Of a stretch of DNA of 64,000 bases, positions 23,901 through 29,962 are shown piece by piece. Position 1 is the stretch's first letter. Each line of letters starts with the position of its first letter. Location: contig MU001680.1 in NCBI GenBank assembly GCA_010093515.1, forward strand, positions 1,036,104 through 1,100,103. Reading direction: 5' to 3'. A model generated the notes under the pieces. It made no database searches, was not told the DNA's origin, and saw only the letters and a program-made list of their open reading frames with translations. Source of the DNA: Lineolata rhizophorae. Taxonomy: Eukaryota > Ascomycota > Dothideomycetes > Lineolatales > Lineolataceae. Position numbers and translations under genes: made by a program.

Positions 23901-25858
23901 TTCTTGTTCTCGTCGGAGCCATAGCCACCGAAGCTGCCGCCGTACCGCGATGCCTTGTCGACACGACCCGAGGCCGAACGCAACGAGTCTGTCGACCGGC
24001 GCTTCTTGCTGTGGTAATGGTGTTTGCGCGGCGCGTCGTACGGAGAGGTTCCGGGCTCGAAGCAGCCTCTGCACACCCCAATGTACTCGGTATACTCCTC
24101 CATCTTCGCCACGTCCTCGTAGTCCTTCCACCAATCGACCAGTTTGCTAACTGGGCCTCGCTGCCTGCTCCGCATGGCGAGGCCGCCGGAAGGGAGACCA
24201 CCAGACATGTAGGGCCCGGAGGAATGATCGTAGAGGTCGCCAGCGCCGTACGCACCGGCCCCGACAGTGGGCATCGATGAGGGGTGATGGTGGCCACCGT
24301 GGTGGTTGTGGAGGCCGTACGCCGCCGCGGCTCCTAATCCAGCCGCCCCGGCCGCATAGAGTCCTGCGTTAGAGTGGGAATGGGAGGTCTTACCTGGCTT
24401 GGAGGGCTTGCCAGACGAGGAGGAGCCAGAGGCATAACCGGCCACAGTCCCACCGCCAGCAAGCGTGGGCACCACAGGCGCAGAGGAGGTGTGTCCGTGA
24501 TGCGGGGTGGTGGCGGCGAGGGTTGCGGGGGAGGCGCTCCCGAGGAGGCCGTTGCCACCTTGTGCGTAGATAGAAGCACTGCCGTGATCGTGATGGGTGT
24601 GACCGTGCTGTTCATGGTCGGAGGAACTATCGCTGCTGCTTGAACTATCGTGACGGCCGTGATGGCCAGCCGCGTAGCCGAGCGCGGCGGTGCCAGCAAG
24701 CGCAGCAGCCGAGGACATTTTTCCCGGCCTGCTCAGCTTCGAGCCATTCAGCCGGCCAGGCCTGGGCGGCTTCGCGGGTGCCATCTCCGTCATCGCCGCT
24801 GAGGAACTGCTCGGCCGGGGCGGCTTCGCCGGTGCCATCTCCTCGCCAGCACCAGCGCCGTGGCCCGAAGCTCCGCCGTAGTAGTCCTGAGCGGCGCCGT
24901 TACCCGTCTCCTCGGGGGGCTTGAACTCGGCCGACGCGGCAACGAGGTGCGGCTGCGCACCCACAATGAGACTCGGCGCGTCCGGCCTGACGCCCGGCTG
25001 GAACTGCACCGACTCGCCCTGGTCGCCGTAGTAGGCGGCGGCCTCGCCGTAGTGGCTGACGTCGGGCGAATGCGGCGGTCGGTACGGCGCGCCTCCGCCC
25101 GTGGCTTGCGTGCCGGGGAACTGGTTCGCCACGTGGGACATGGCATTTGGGTCGGGGCGCGCCGTGGCGGGATGCGGCGTCGCCTCCGAACCGCCGGGAG
25201 CCGTCGCGGGCGTATCGCCTTCGCCCGCCCGCGAGGCCGAGTACGACGAGGGCGCGTCGACGATTTCCGGCGCCGGCGCTTTGCTGGTGCTTTTGCTGGT
25301 GCTGGTGCCGCTCGACTTGCGCTCCTTCTTGCGCTCCCACCTGTCCGGCTTGTCCGACCTATCAGACCTCTCCCTCTTGGATCTCTTCTCCTTCTTGCTG
25401 TCGTCGCGATCGCGCTCGCCGCTGCGCGACCGGTCCTTCCGCGACGAGCGCTTCCTCTCGCGGCTCGTCGAACGGTCCCTCCGACTGCTCCTGCTCGCCC
25501 TGCTCCTCACGTCGTCGTCTCCCACCCTGCTGCGGCTGTCCTCGTGCTCGCTCCTCGCGCGCGCCGACATGTGCTCGGGCGCGGAGTCGTACGGCTGGTA
25601 GTAGTCTGATCCCGCTCGTCGATCCGGCGCTGTCGCGTACGACGACGCGACCGACGGCGGCGCCGCCGGGAATGAATTTCGCGAGGTATGTAGGTGGCGG
25701 TCCGATTCGCTCCGGCCGTGGTGCCGCGGCGTGCGCGTCGAGGTGGACGAAACGATGGACTCGGTGCGTGGGTGCGAAGAGTGCCGGCGAGAGGCGCGAG
25801 AGTCGTCCTGCTGCTGCGAAGCAGCGTCGCTATTCTTGCCCGTAATCCGGCCCCACAT
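2945..25858 (-). CDS. Giant involucrin-repeat-type scaffold protein, candidate leashin (LAH, Woronin-body tether)
   Basis: A single open frame of 7,637 codons. Two in-frame introns near the 3' end (4723-4628, 96 nt; 3624-3559, 66 nt) probably reduce the product to about 7,583 residues. Seen in order: an Arg/Ser-rich, His-rich low-complexity N-terminus (~1-900) with a conserved-looking block DYEDVAKMEEYTEYIGVCRG near residue 580; several Gly/Ala-rich helices (e.g. near 1250); a charged R/E region with 11 AQRE repeats (~1405-1449); an acidic block DDDLFDDAIFDPTYFDKKDK near 1590; a very long acidic, Pro/Glu/Thr-rich region with about 17 basic KGKKGKK-like clusters between residues ~3118 and ~6300; a Pro/Thr/Glu-rich stretch near 5680-5860; a coiled coil (~7100-7295); and a compact C-terminal domain (FLTFRDEDYFDTACQQL onward). 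Proteins of this build are annotated as involucrin-repeat or PT-repeat proteins in ascomycetes. From memory, the Aspergillus leashin belongs to this group. The tether role is inferred, not shown here. Confidence 0.85.
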   Translation of the reverse strand: MWGRITGKNSDAASQQQDDSRASRRHSSHPRTESIVSSTSTRTPRHHGRSESDRHLHTSRNSFPAAPPSVASSYATAPDRRAGSDYYQPYDSAPEHMSARARSEHEDSRSRVGDDDVRSRASRSSRRDRSTSRERKRSSRKDRSRSGERDRDDSKKEKRSKRERSDRSDKPDRWERKKERKSSGTSTSKSTSKAPAPEIVDAPSSYSASRAGEGDTPATAPGGSEATPHPATARPDPNAMSHVANQFPGTQATGGGAPYRPPHSPDVSHYGEAAAYYGDQGESVQFQPGVRPDAPSLIVGAQPHLVAASAEFKPPEETGNGAAQDYYGGASGHGAGAGEEMAPAKPPRPSSSSAAMTEMAPAKPPRPGRLNGSKLSRPGKMSSAAALAGTAALGYAAGHHGRHDSSSSSDSSSDHEQHGHTHHDHGSASIYAQGGNGLLGSASPATLAATTPHHGHTSSAPVVPTLAGGGTVAGYASGSSSSGKPSKPGKTSHSHSNAGLYAAGAAGLGAAAAYGLHNHHGGHHHPSSMPTVGAGAYGAGDLYDHSSGPYMSGGLPSGGLAMRSRQRGPVSKLVDWWKDYEDVAKMEEYTEYIGVCRGCFEPGTSPYDAPRKHHYHSKKRRSTDSLRSASGRVDKASRYGGSFGGYGSDENKKSSKGNWLAAGVAGYGLAKVSKALLNKDDFDDTYSVKSGRYRSSRSSLDVRQDGRRRSRSKSPSVRSRTSYGVIHADRSPSRMSHVSSSSRRRRSTRDSKEYVTVRRRGSRSRSRSRSREREPSGLLGPAAAGAALGLAASHRSRSRSRSRHRGESPEKVFVRKRDHSRDRDGRRRRRTSSRDGSPGLGSILGLTSDDRSRKRRGSKQSAAGSYVDISRMATGAAAGGLLGGFFAGKSEKERKKKKKVHKKKRKGFFSFGNASSSSSISSSSSSSSNSDLAFGFGYDRPRRRSSGAASGRKLKHKSSDDELKDTLMGIGKTASAIGVAHQLGRHGRPTRHGYPYHPHPGAPVRSRRTSGISPTASVTEDDEDAEWLDVQDDESSSSSAPSSAKFDTGLAFGSFYGNKSKESLLSNESFERTWWGGKRRKKKPQRPGPSTIQPTGPPDFMGPGSSSMAGPAAAGATGGLVAGALDGSSRDRHHKDTGAMSSSSSVPTMQSVYPYQTAPDMFDAIRRTDSSSSGAIAQRPPVMVSRPGDIPMQHPQPIAPAPIPTPGQYQQPSGFAEPPTGPSVFARERDHEGPRPPLPRRSASSPAPGSSGSAAIAAGIGGAVAGGLVGAALEDRKREKEQRERGKRDSAPQPQSPSAVRWNLTKDQEDKDRERRKKEDEGPDRSARKEKREKGRKERERREQERRDREIERDRERERERAEVEERERERQRAEAEAEERERERRRLDRERRDRERAEEERRRLDAQREAQREAQREAQREAQREAQREAQREAQREAQREAQREAQRLAERQRQRDQELRDAAERDARIADERRRERERIEREAFEREEPPYSPVDVSSDLSTRRKELEEREQGIIEPQPVDVSSDLSTRRKELETREEGVIEPSLWAPAVVGGLVGAGAAAAIERRSPSPSWHDSRHQYTSPKVDLDDDLFDDAIFDPTYFDKKDKTKGKGKKGQQEPVAQTERRSRHGRTQSEVLDEFFQNWEKSRSEGPQTAEELEKFWKPADLDEDEHPAVASPRIDPNADADIQVRHLHDIVTVEPPREPPYFPEYRFKATKEGADPRYMAPPFPVPALNLIEPTPPGSRAPSVAGDQSPDISPTTKVGPEEGAVERPRDEPVQTTAAQTESDTGRRSSKVTWGESQTYHYEARTPESIRDQYMSEDIGHKHEDDARNRRDLADQIVVEEESPEYGTRRTTYDADDFRREQPAAKEPEVERERPRDREPPSRTYTGDTDSPVEEIVGHTVDEGEKVYESHSPETKPIVHEPEHERTGFMYQSPFYESVSDIASGMGPHDHPRRSFVEADLFEEPSPFADAQEEQGEVMPGGFVEEIEDGKPQVEEKEKNLSKKELRKREKERRKAARQESREEVPAPEPAVEPPRESPLERPTEEESAAAPPSSLTKKERKKQKKEAKRASLERDIRDVEPSQPILPQVPTEEMPGPEAYQQLRNERERGNKLREFDEEHVARERDIQTDVGIPSARAEEPSRERDTDAKSAASAPLSFSTAAALMADGAGNARLQHEPERESSRDVPEEWAREAPRDREPPVEREHVVSIPSNAFEGEDVGDIKTPKKKNKRRSGGQFSAASSPGSPLSREITYDDYIGREFKPAVSAEEVPLPESRTTSDYFTEPISTTTSKEATVDDLETYKSKKSMPKTEERESYESLDRAPSPDHDARSVVSSPADVYGESGRKKKHRRRESERDDDDRSVVSTPADVREDRKKKHRRRDSDMYASPERYDEEELKRSKHRSSRRDEDSLAGSPERYKRSSAASEPGDLYEGSGRRKKHRSKRDSCDDAASEPPSRSSKHDDDKSKKEKDKKGGLLGFLTRRSTDDVSESGRTRSRSRDRRPSDRALDELDEDRKHRKKKHRSGSTYGSDDDDHRRHKSERRHHRSRTEYGSDGEIERSHHKSSDRKKHKRGEGSIISEPGMDSHHRRSDSSSKVDTGLSSSAPSLLSEAALGSSTYPAKHGRQRRLSEPDEDPNLISTREMLRDARRDRKYDEHDDGRESFLDERVEDLLPVKSERSPALSAEAVSTGEGAVEAAMPQAEREPSSLPRRASLPETSSEMSGLGHAPHPATETTTAEPTTPEPSRRPTGIDTQQPFDDSFPVPFSLERSRAQSTTAVPLRFRCPPSSPSVARDLNVSSPVIPSPSPPSLRTRSRPNSMEFRSSTAEFRPLMLLERNRKTPEVEECLPSLPSSRSSSIHSTEEEYQSALESPSQSAKETEDESRHAHALDDGEFLGSGQTTPKARAISSGVLDFPSHITTEPEELGLKEEHPREAQAYEELPALVTQPELSQEPQVGYNEQEGQMPNVVEQQRVPSPASEDLEEQSRTSRGQQERPTTPPVSRDFSTSPMPIRRVAKSPSPNREEYEASSGLKNAAAVAAIGGATAAIAHEALSLHDEDQARGLDDDFMAGEPDEEDREMARRMSEVEPSEAPPPETPKTPSRTTSTKGKKGKKGKKGKRKGSVASPTIEDAPAAQAPEPTAAELREADAVHAVDGWFEPQTPVQAESATKKGKKKSRGSITETPPSVPATPVLEKDQAVFEVPAGPKREVKDTDDVVPLPELEISKEFPKEEAVREAEEPMQKDPLGSPKPADDHGFLLKREKKQKKRDKKGKKESKSAAPLLAEMPKGPATGVSVSESTPNEPTSQVLKEETQGQPQSIEPVSLTPSTEDAVEVPLPEPTTDEEESLKEILGTSEIPHLLRKEEGQGHVAEPTEMLSRPTQVQEHVDNIPAAQIPDRGPELDSKLDSSLPVQDIPEQSPETRPIETAAPQKADREIRESDTQAREVGPVAAVTESKERPELTEQPEEYPAPEEGVPKLSKAERPEMRAEATEQLPGPSKTSADATEPLAKSDAPAEEEVVFEPAISRKKSKGRGKKKTQRQQIDIWADAERPDAVGADEGVELETKTREIPSESKAEGAIPETPVELVTAGFAHAPEPGPEVAEETYVAEELQPKPSQESQEAVKELGPHAVPEQLELDNESELVPSHEQLSETHSQQAQKGEPNVPEEVKRSVREIGGLEEFQAPTSPQEPAKEKLPEFEVEPLPESETAPEAAITPIPAAATEVIPEPVIEPAPEPSLESVAVPVFDRELEPATEPALEPILERVVEPTTEFEREREADQDLEDDKDISGEPKPIWSREELEEPPKEIELEPVTKEAVRRTETEVVHPSGEEQPQEEQAQKAEFNFVPTGKKGKGKGKKGKKGKTWTPEEAEPVPKHIPEQPEVQPIVTDVMPTAPENATEESVAPPNGEGREPESTAETVWREVKDEAGGPVPSTEPAKDEVSTQEPGPYQQPEPTEESEFSFTLPVKKRKGKKGKKFAPNTPMEEEPRSKPASGDFAISQVSEPVFQSRKPEELEVSEQGFPQATQEAEDVVPVSQDLSKEEPKSEPDIEPPMVFKGKKDEKTEKATTRTPHEDEVSAPIGPTDFELDARPPDEPVKHVPPETPIVSAEVPSDESLVATSAKERETKESGLETEAISVPFEEEAKHGNPPTSKKKKGKKGKKAATWTPEEEPVSASVSEDIPARSTRQETPEELEFVKAPRKNAKGKRKQRQDIWADLNVEDAQPEGDEAVSTEQPSTVGPAPVDADASIQESKEASEEAQAQVTTPRPKQFVEIEPRPIEPETSVPPFETLKDEPAPTVAEVPPESPPINENRETERAEELPALQMGPAPSQEPPATDLPSVEMLVPEQRDLYQRTSTVAGPVAKETDKEPLPTDAEREAQLPHAKESQSAPFQMENVTAQETSVDVPLESKQPERSVLDKDDEMEPAEDFSVVPPKKKKGKGKKGKKGSAPGVARSVAAPVAQTEDAPGDAAPTAEEFQQGISGLGEADEFAEVKGAPSQNHETPSPEVPEQHVAIEGQECDLVLPHPETRIPTETMETAQESGAGRPGEYALKSSEELPKESVATELNATEAPESVPLAETGDKTGHAPTPESDEIAVAKPSRSIDSAPASLKAAKPEAIVPEPAFEEGRPVQGERPKARRKTSVPQSPILEPELSSKEVPNVAQEPAGEETPTHPTVNMPESTAFAEGLELETPYTVQETPMQETTVMGPTSEEEWARPAKREGREGKPKGGVSVPQTAPLEQAVEDSVDVSSEIRQPEAETEVEEVKWGRLGEISALNQGVEKTFPEEPHIEELHEMPRKMPPERTPRGETSQEIPQETPRGEGPQEEMLQEGTAPKELSRVGLSPEHAVEGPPMEEPLVENLRAEHSRLDPFETPRNEGQQAGKSPVLGAESRVLQDEDLHSGMPQLDGSPPESPAIPEMSFQEARGDEHVPKEHSFDETRTPGPVAEPHVASTSDSVTVEPTGAEQSVVQPTPAAMGAPNMSEAEISDDRKDVHEELETSQKFEPQEITAVEQSFDELWPVSKLKGKKGKKGKKSKDTSAPATPQFAEAAQPAEVGSSGADVYKTPVSDNMSRAQSFDDMAAATSESPQVQATGTIWEELPAKEGENGKSKLTPSTSPVAGEPEAALKEAERRQGEPEAETGKRSKKDKRREKRKSKALESTDTIGQAPGYGQLGQLAQSEPEVIQPIGDLSNDRASEASEQRVATAVEPVFETPLNEHGTVEAVAPITAEGANAPPLSPEPEVDAAPHTEALPRVPTSDLQDPADSTRQAAPDNTGAEPRTPSIGYEEVSHVTKHADEAEVGPAVQLAQPSAEPSKSVDIPEAAPFDTAEEHAEVAKEEAGALISKSDVHKETPLEPLITESEAGPAVEANARSLGQDNIGASEPAMIPSPSAPKEEITSREAQTVPADGFKLQSSKEKRKAKKAKKAKAGAAAKGATLKDESSAPAVEPTSPEEVKPTLPEGPVAESISDRGFVEPVEQEERREENVSLPGPPTSEEAAKPVPEGAPVTHREAVAKATDIPPDDGLVVPVEDVESGPFHEELPEKKLPEETTAMEEQPLAREESLLAERPVTGEPSVEQPQPRDDASVEITQSTIEAPKSRPSDEPEFFMSKKDKKGKKGKKNKMALEEPEALPAGISLPIQSAEDGTVAEEIETGPTKVVGPAKDVESTQPTEPTKTAEPARSMELAEPEKPTAPVEATELAEPTESKEPVDSAEPTEPIVSPETIKSIEPTEPIAPQGPTEPVELTKPIISRELPETRRLVELQEPAESQKPTELQETSGPREPGILQEPGELEEPTRLQEPTEPREITEPIEPRELARSGEHTEKPPGPTSHHDIELTAVAAEGLRRAGFDPEIVMGDSSFHRRSSSSGSVAEAAPEEALSMSRRSNKNKGKKSKASQTPEDVVPPTEAIEREIAHGGEPIIVGVGEPIMAGSSEPSFDPNVVLQDPMFTQQRRSSDPLEPEEGDLVSIPKSKRKKGKKKQMPIQDIAPELAEPAEPGGQDLTPEPAKEGIDKSMFEPLHGLSDLPSPTTEAPPSLDVRDRQFELPAQEDRPAQDYFTMPSTKKGKKETKGDSSVADALADESLTTETPAFESARETPGVESSTTETPSFATPIEEPQVPQTTAPSLPTIEERPMVGLEKPEQTGEEAAVEAVEPPRSIEKVEVIEPAQPEPEAIPLEEPPKPVEAGEDEWVFEPKPKGKKGKKAKQKQKQLETRETKEPPQENTGLGAVERDITQLQDIEKEPKPGPESLQKKKGKKGKKAKKGKEMEEASEDVSVSESLGAAGGAAAIGAATAGTASRLSKDKEGGEMEVGKEGETVGEIEQEKEAPNAEEIAKGVEGEVTKAPSVEKVGPVGATSTEGLARNDIPQDHPLDKTRAESPAATERSPPRANEGIKRAAGPGMISNIFPGLERVKRRAPASFAREEGQHHKDKRAETKDIRSLSEEHQPISQAPEQQPRQVSQPQTGTETTRAAENIPEVGESSRAEPAPSPKSLARAFEPTWAFPRDRDSAVQVGDSPVISGPGPSSRVVRDSGYHDSPAASRPESVAPSKSAPDSVRDSPSLKGNTTSSSSADPLRVSLEVDSDWDVNVVNKGEQSNGGLPVISERRMSHEHHDGPSGESRQIEETEPRSEPAPEPEPEPEREQSRSPSLPDIMPDDRQSPSNLDPTSKDRTSYLFHSSPSSQEARNRQFTQWSIAESLEADKSPPRSAERPRLSIERPSQEYDARSLETHEDRPSLFGDPSDRASPMDRTFSPVSRSHMRSPGTPLDTIREYTPEDSPLLKKSRAVTDVGAPERGVKSLRRTGTPIDDLRAASRSSSMSPGDDRQARSKSPLSTDDILSRLDWPAVDEERETVSMSRSPRDDPAKRRPSEQRAAGDLHSPSAASNYSRRRESEQRRPPSAHSDRSAVERSGGSIGRLTTPEHVLRPGSVLSHRSATPPLRRVDRSLSGDLRAASRLGEARANSAAKLGPSHHAHIALDPPPAASRSATPTTSHPERVVKGAGRTRAAGMSDVYVSAPRPPPVPHGFSRWNFDGQSSADTRPPGAQEGWGDAQGSPISPTRPPSVRKRQSMHIMDLEARLDQLAAENNALQEAKATAERSGAFLQDNQTHAIAEAVAARDEEVRAKDEEIARVRTLLESLQAEVARLTDVNETLKQQNANLAADTNNRYATLQEEVEHAQEQWRESRQDAEHARKQWTDSTRELEQLRQQHDELSGGMEQIVRDEIANALRDKNEEIGRLSQELEEAMDQIRTLQEQIRTQNQGDDFLTFRDEDYFDTACQQLCQHVQQWVMRFSKFSDSRACRLSTEISNPKIEERLDNAILDGTDVDLLLEDRKKRRDVFMSVVMRMIWEYVFTRYLFGMDREQRQKLKALEKTLTEVGTYPCPPPPPLPKRQGANRHRAGPVRAVAQWRAITLTLLSRREAFLAQRAQDTEAVVQEIFGTLEALLPPPAHLRGQALDSLRKVVGLAVDLSIEMRAQRAEYIMLPPLEPEYDARTGDLVRKVHFNAALMNERSGETSSNEELEARGAVVKVVLFPLVVKKGDDLGEGEDEIVVCPAQVLVARPQSKKVVRVMSGAMDMDAGAGSARRSASSVAPEGMDVDEEEE
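3559..3624 (-). other. Predicted in-frame intron (66 nt) of the giant gene
   Basis: Donor GTACGT, branch site GCTAAC about 15 nt before the acceptor TGCAG, length 66 nt (22 codons, no stop). Removal deletes a run of prolines and joins TLTEVG to PVRAVAQW, restoring a continuous C-terminal domain. Confidence 0.8.
4628..4723 (-). other. Predicted in-frame intron (96 nt) of the giant gene
   Basis: Donor GTAAGT directly after codons for SDVY, branch-like GCTGAC, acceptor CCCAG before codons for EGWGDAQG. The length is divisible by three with no stop, so the open frame runs through it. Splicing removes a proline-rich 32-residue stretch and joins segments that flank the coiled coil. Confidence 0.7.
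21512..21643 (-). repeat. 12-bp tandem repeat encoding AQRE (11 units)
   Basis: Eleven consecutive 12-bp units (consensus on the plus strand GCGCTGAGCTTC with C/T and G/A variants) encode ten AQRE and one AQRL in the giant protein. The surrounding sequence is a long charged R/E-rich helix, so the repeat extends a predicted single alpha-helix or coiled coil. Confidence 0.9.
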
Positions 25859-28226
25859 TTCGCTGCTGATGTTTGCCTGAAAGCGATGACAGGGTACACG
25901 GTGCCCGAGCTTGCGTGGTATCGAATTATATCTGTCGGTGAGGTTGCTGTGTTGTGAGGTTTTTTGCTCGCCGCGGGGCGCGTCGTCTGGCCTAGGCTGA
26001 TTGTACGCATGTAAAAACTGAAATCGTCCGGCCGTGTTTTGATTGCTTGTCGCGGCGCGCGAAGTCTTTTCCAGGGGTGGGTATCCGAGGGATGAGAATC
26101 GTTCACGTCGTGAGAGTCATGATACTGATACAATTAGATGGAAGGCTCTCCCAGACGCCGCAGACAGAAACGAAAGCAAGAAGCGCGTCGGGCGTTTGCT
26201 GCTGCTTCGCGGTCGGGATGCGGTCCGGAGGAGTGGCGGGAGCTCGTTCAGCTGGGATGGGACGGGATCAACGTAGCGCCGCGGCGCCAACTCACCCGAC
26301 AACCAGCCACCGGCCGGGGGAGCCTCGGCGATGGCGCGAAGACCCGGCCGCGGCGTATGTATTGCCGCCGCGCGACGCAACAAGGCTGCCCCGCGATCTC
26401 GAATGGAAACTGGGCCGGTCTTGCGGAATAGAGCTGCCGTAGATTCGAGCTGGATTTTCGTTCTGCGGACCTTTCGGGTTGCTGTACGGTGCGCGGTCGG
26501 ACCAAACTGGACCCCAGGAGACCCGCACTTGGAGCACGGGCCTGGCCGGCGGACTCCACAAGCTTTCAGCGCGGAGATGCCGTTCTTCTCTGCCTCGCCG
26601 GCAGAGATTCCCTATCCTCCGCTTGCGTGGCTCCTGTGTGGTGCTGTGGGACGAACCGCGTGTACGCACGCTCGAGCTGTCCATCCCTCGGACGCACGAC
26701 ATATCCGCGCCTCCTGCTCATTCGCTGCGCCGTGGCAGTAGCGTGATGCGGGCCGCGCAAAACGGTGCAGTGGCAAACATCAAGACAGCTGAACCTTTGC
26801 CATCACCCTATCACGTACACCCGAAATTCTTTCGCCGGAGAGGATTCCATCGACTTCCAGGCTTCACAGATCCCGGGAGAGTATGCGCGCTTTGGTTCCA
26901 GCCGACAAACCCTCCGGAAGAGCGTCGATTCGAGGCCTTTGGCTGAGCGTCAGGCTGTGGCCGATTGGCCAACGAGGGCAAGGCTTCTAGTTTTGAGCCT
27001 TGGCAGGCAAGAGCGGATGACATGTGACTTCCAACTAGGTGCTCGAGCACCGTGACTTCGCTCTTGTTCCCGAAGTTTGCGACAACGTTGTCCAATGCTA
27101 TAGCGAAACATGATGAAGTCGGCCACTCATTCTTTGGGGGGGAGCAGCACTTAGCCCCACGCTATACGATGGCATTTCTGAGTCTATGTCTCGCCTTCAC
27201 CTACTATTTCGAGGGCTGCGGCTGTGCCGATGAGCCAGATAGGCCGGAGTTTGCTTACCCTACGCCAGAGTCGATGCGAGAGCCATAAGCCAGCTACTTT
27301 CCCATGTTACTTCGCTCTCAATTCTCGCATACCTAACGGACTTAGTGAATCTATGGCTGTGATTCCCACTTCAAACGTGCAAGCTTCGGCGCCGTCGTCG
27401 GGATGAGTCCTCATCGTCATGAGGCCGGACTTGCTCGATCGCTACACGGATACGCGTCTGATTAGCACCGTCTTTGAGCGAACTGCCATTTCAACAACGG
27501 CTAAGACCGACTCCGAATCTATCTAGCATTTGATCACGAGAGTGGCAAAATGCGCCTAGATTATTTTCGACTACGGCAACCTAGGCGACAATCGTGAACC
27601 TCCGGAAGCAGCCTTCAATGTTGCGTCGCATGGATCTACCCTGTCAATCACCCCGATCGACCGCTCGGGATTGGTCGAGCAAGGTAGTAATTCTGTGGAG
27701 ATATCGAAGAGTCGGAGGACGAAATGCAGTTCAAAGCCCCTTACCGGTCCGACTTGCGGAAGCACAGGGACGCTCGGGAAAATGTGAAGGGTCTAACCTT
27801 ATAGATAGCTTAAGCTCCATATTAGGCAATCGACAAATATCCACTTCTACGGTTGTCCTTCCTGCACACCTAGCGAAGCCCCAGAGATCCCCAAGAACGT
27901 CATTCTTAAGCTCGTGAACCATCCAGCTCCGCGCGTGCCTGCGAGAGCAAGGGATTGAATGTTTCTGGAGCCAGCCGCTAGCGTTTACTCCGTCCTAAAC
28001 TCACGCTCTAAACGGGAACTTAGAATAGGGTTAGAAGCCCGGTCCGGGCCGTAGATATAAGTTCGAATAAGTGTAGGTCCCTAGTGCTGGTCGCTAGGTA
28101 GAAGAACGGTCGTTTTATTATAAGCCCCTCGGGCCAAATATGAACAGCGAGGGGAAACCTTCGAGTGGTATGATGCTTTTCCGCCACACACTCTCCCAGC
28201 TACCCTATCGTACAGTACCCAACTTT
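25859..28226. other. Intergenic region, no gene recognised
   Basis: Upstream region of the giant gene and 3' flank of AIM24. The part from 25.9 to 26.7 kb is GC-rich and probably contains the giant gene's promoter and 5' leader. The part from 27.0 to 28.2 kb is more AT-rich, with only short frames and no recognisable protein motif. It may be decayed accessory DNA. Confidence 0.5.
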
Positions 28227-29962
28227 TCATGAACCAACCTTGTCACCGCTCTCCTCCCATTTTACTCTCCCATCCTTCTCCACGGTTGCGTAGCTCACCT
28301 TCTCAGTCGGTTTCTTTACCTCCTTTCCCGCACCGGCGCTCCCAACCGTCCCTGAAGCGCCCGTCCCAGCATGATTCTTCAAATCCAGCTTGACAGCTTC
28401 GTGCACCTCACCAGCTGGGCTGTCCGCAATGGCGTTAATATCACTCGGCGACATGGATTCGCGCAACGCACGGGCGGCACCGCCGGGACGGCTATGTAGG
28501 AGGAGTGTGCAGGGTCCGCGGAAATGGAGGAAGAGCTTCACGTAGGCGTTAAAATTGGCGCGCAAAGGACGGGCAGCGACTTTTCATGGTCGAATGAGAA
28601 GGGGAACATGGGATAGTCAACTCACCCGATCGCCCCAGATGGTGCGCCGCAGCCACGTACGTAGCGTGTGGGTGGCGCGGACAATATTGCGCCATGTTTG
28701 GGTGCCGCTCATTGCACGAAAGAATTTCGTGTCCGGTACGAGGGCGCCGAGGGAGAAGGACGGTATCTGCAGGCGGAGGGAGCGGAAGCGGTATGGAAGG
28801 GGCAGGGAGGGAGTGACAGTGTAGGCGAGGACGTGGCTTAGAGTGTACTATAAGCTTTCTGCTGCCAAGTTGATGATAGATAGAATGAGGGTAAAACTTA
28901 CCTAGGATGCACGATGTACTCCTCGCCAGCGCGTACAACGACCTGGTAGATCTGGCCTTTGCCCTCGAGGGCAACGAGGCCACGGCCTGTGATCTGGGTA
29001 TTACCCCAGTGCGCGAGACTCTACACTGGGGTTAAAAATCTGCTCTCCTCGATTCCTCTCCAATCTTCAATTCTGTCCAGCGCCACATTCTGTATCTCGA
29101 GTACCCTTCACATGTTGGGTCCAACGTACCATTTTCATGTTTACCTTCGGCCTGACGGCCAAGGAGTGTCCCGTCCATGCAATCAGACCGTTTCGCTGCG
29201 CAACAATCCAGTCGATGCGGCCATCGAGGTGGATAACGACAAAAGTGGAATTTGGCGTGGTGGAGGAAACGAGCAAGTTGAGCGGTGTCGTCGAGGAGAT
29301 CTTTTGGTAAAGGAAAGGAACTCCTAGCGGACTGCGGCGGAGCGGAGAGAGGACGGACAGAGTGGACGTGACCTAAGTGATTCAATTGAACTATCAGTCC
29401 AAAGGGACGTGTGAAATCTCATGACATGATCGGACGGTCCAGGAGTCCGTCTCATCAAGCTGATATGGTGTTGCAGTCGACACTTGAACAACGAAGGCTC
29501 GGGCGATGCTCACTCACGTTCTCAGGCTTGCCACTCACACTAGCCAAAGTCCCCCGGCGTGTAAATAGGTTTTGGCTTGCCGACAGGGAAACTGAGAGCA
29601 ACGAGGAAGGCGACCCGACAACTTCAAAGCGGGCGTCTAGGCGTCCAGACTCATCGCTCCGCAGTTAGCTAAGTAGAGCACGTATGAAAGCATCTACGCA
29701 GCAATTGGGCCGCGAAAGACACGACCGTACCTGGCGACCCGACTGGTGGGACGCGCTCTTCCATGGCGTCCCGCTCTCCACCGCCATTGTTAAACTCCGG
29801 CTGTGACGACGCTGGTGTCGCCTGGATTTGGATGAACCTTCGCGTGACGGGAGCGCCGACAGCAATTGACAGGGATGGTCGAGAATTGCATCGATGAGGG
29901 AAAGAACGGCAGCTAACGCAGAGCTGCAGATGCGGCGCTCGCGCCGACAGAGGAGGCGGCAT
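28227..29962 (-). CDS. AIM24: Altered inheritance of mitochondria protein 24 (AIM24)
   Basis: Mitochondrial protein of the AIM24 family, linked in yeast to inner-membrane architecture and MICOS function. Six exons were resolved: 29962-29731, 29636-29518, 29372-29130, 29020-28902, 28836-28626 and 28535-28227. Together they make 411 codons including the stop, with canonical splice sites throughout. Exon 1 encodes an Arg/Ser-rich presequence ([14 protein letters not shown]...) fitting mitochondrial import. Family-typical stretches follow: [88 protein letters not shown] and [15 protein letters not shown]. The C-terminal tail is Lys/Gly-rich. The gene lies head-to-head with ATM1. Identity rests on recalled family sequence. 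The exon structure is supported by exact frame closure. Confidence 0.9.

Noticed and set aside
28050-28110. Possible tRNA-like T-loop (AGTTCGAAT)
   Set aside because: No matching acceptor stem, D-loop or anticodon arm could be placed around it.
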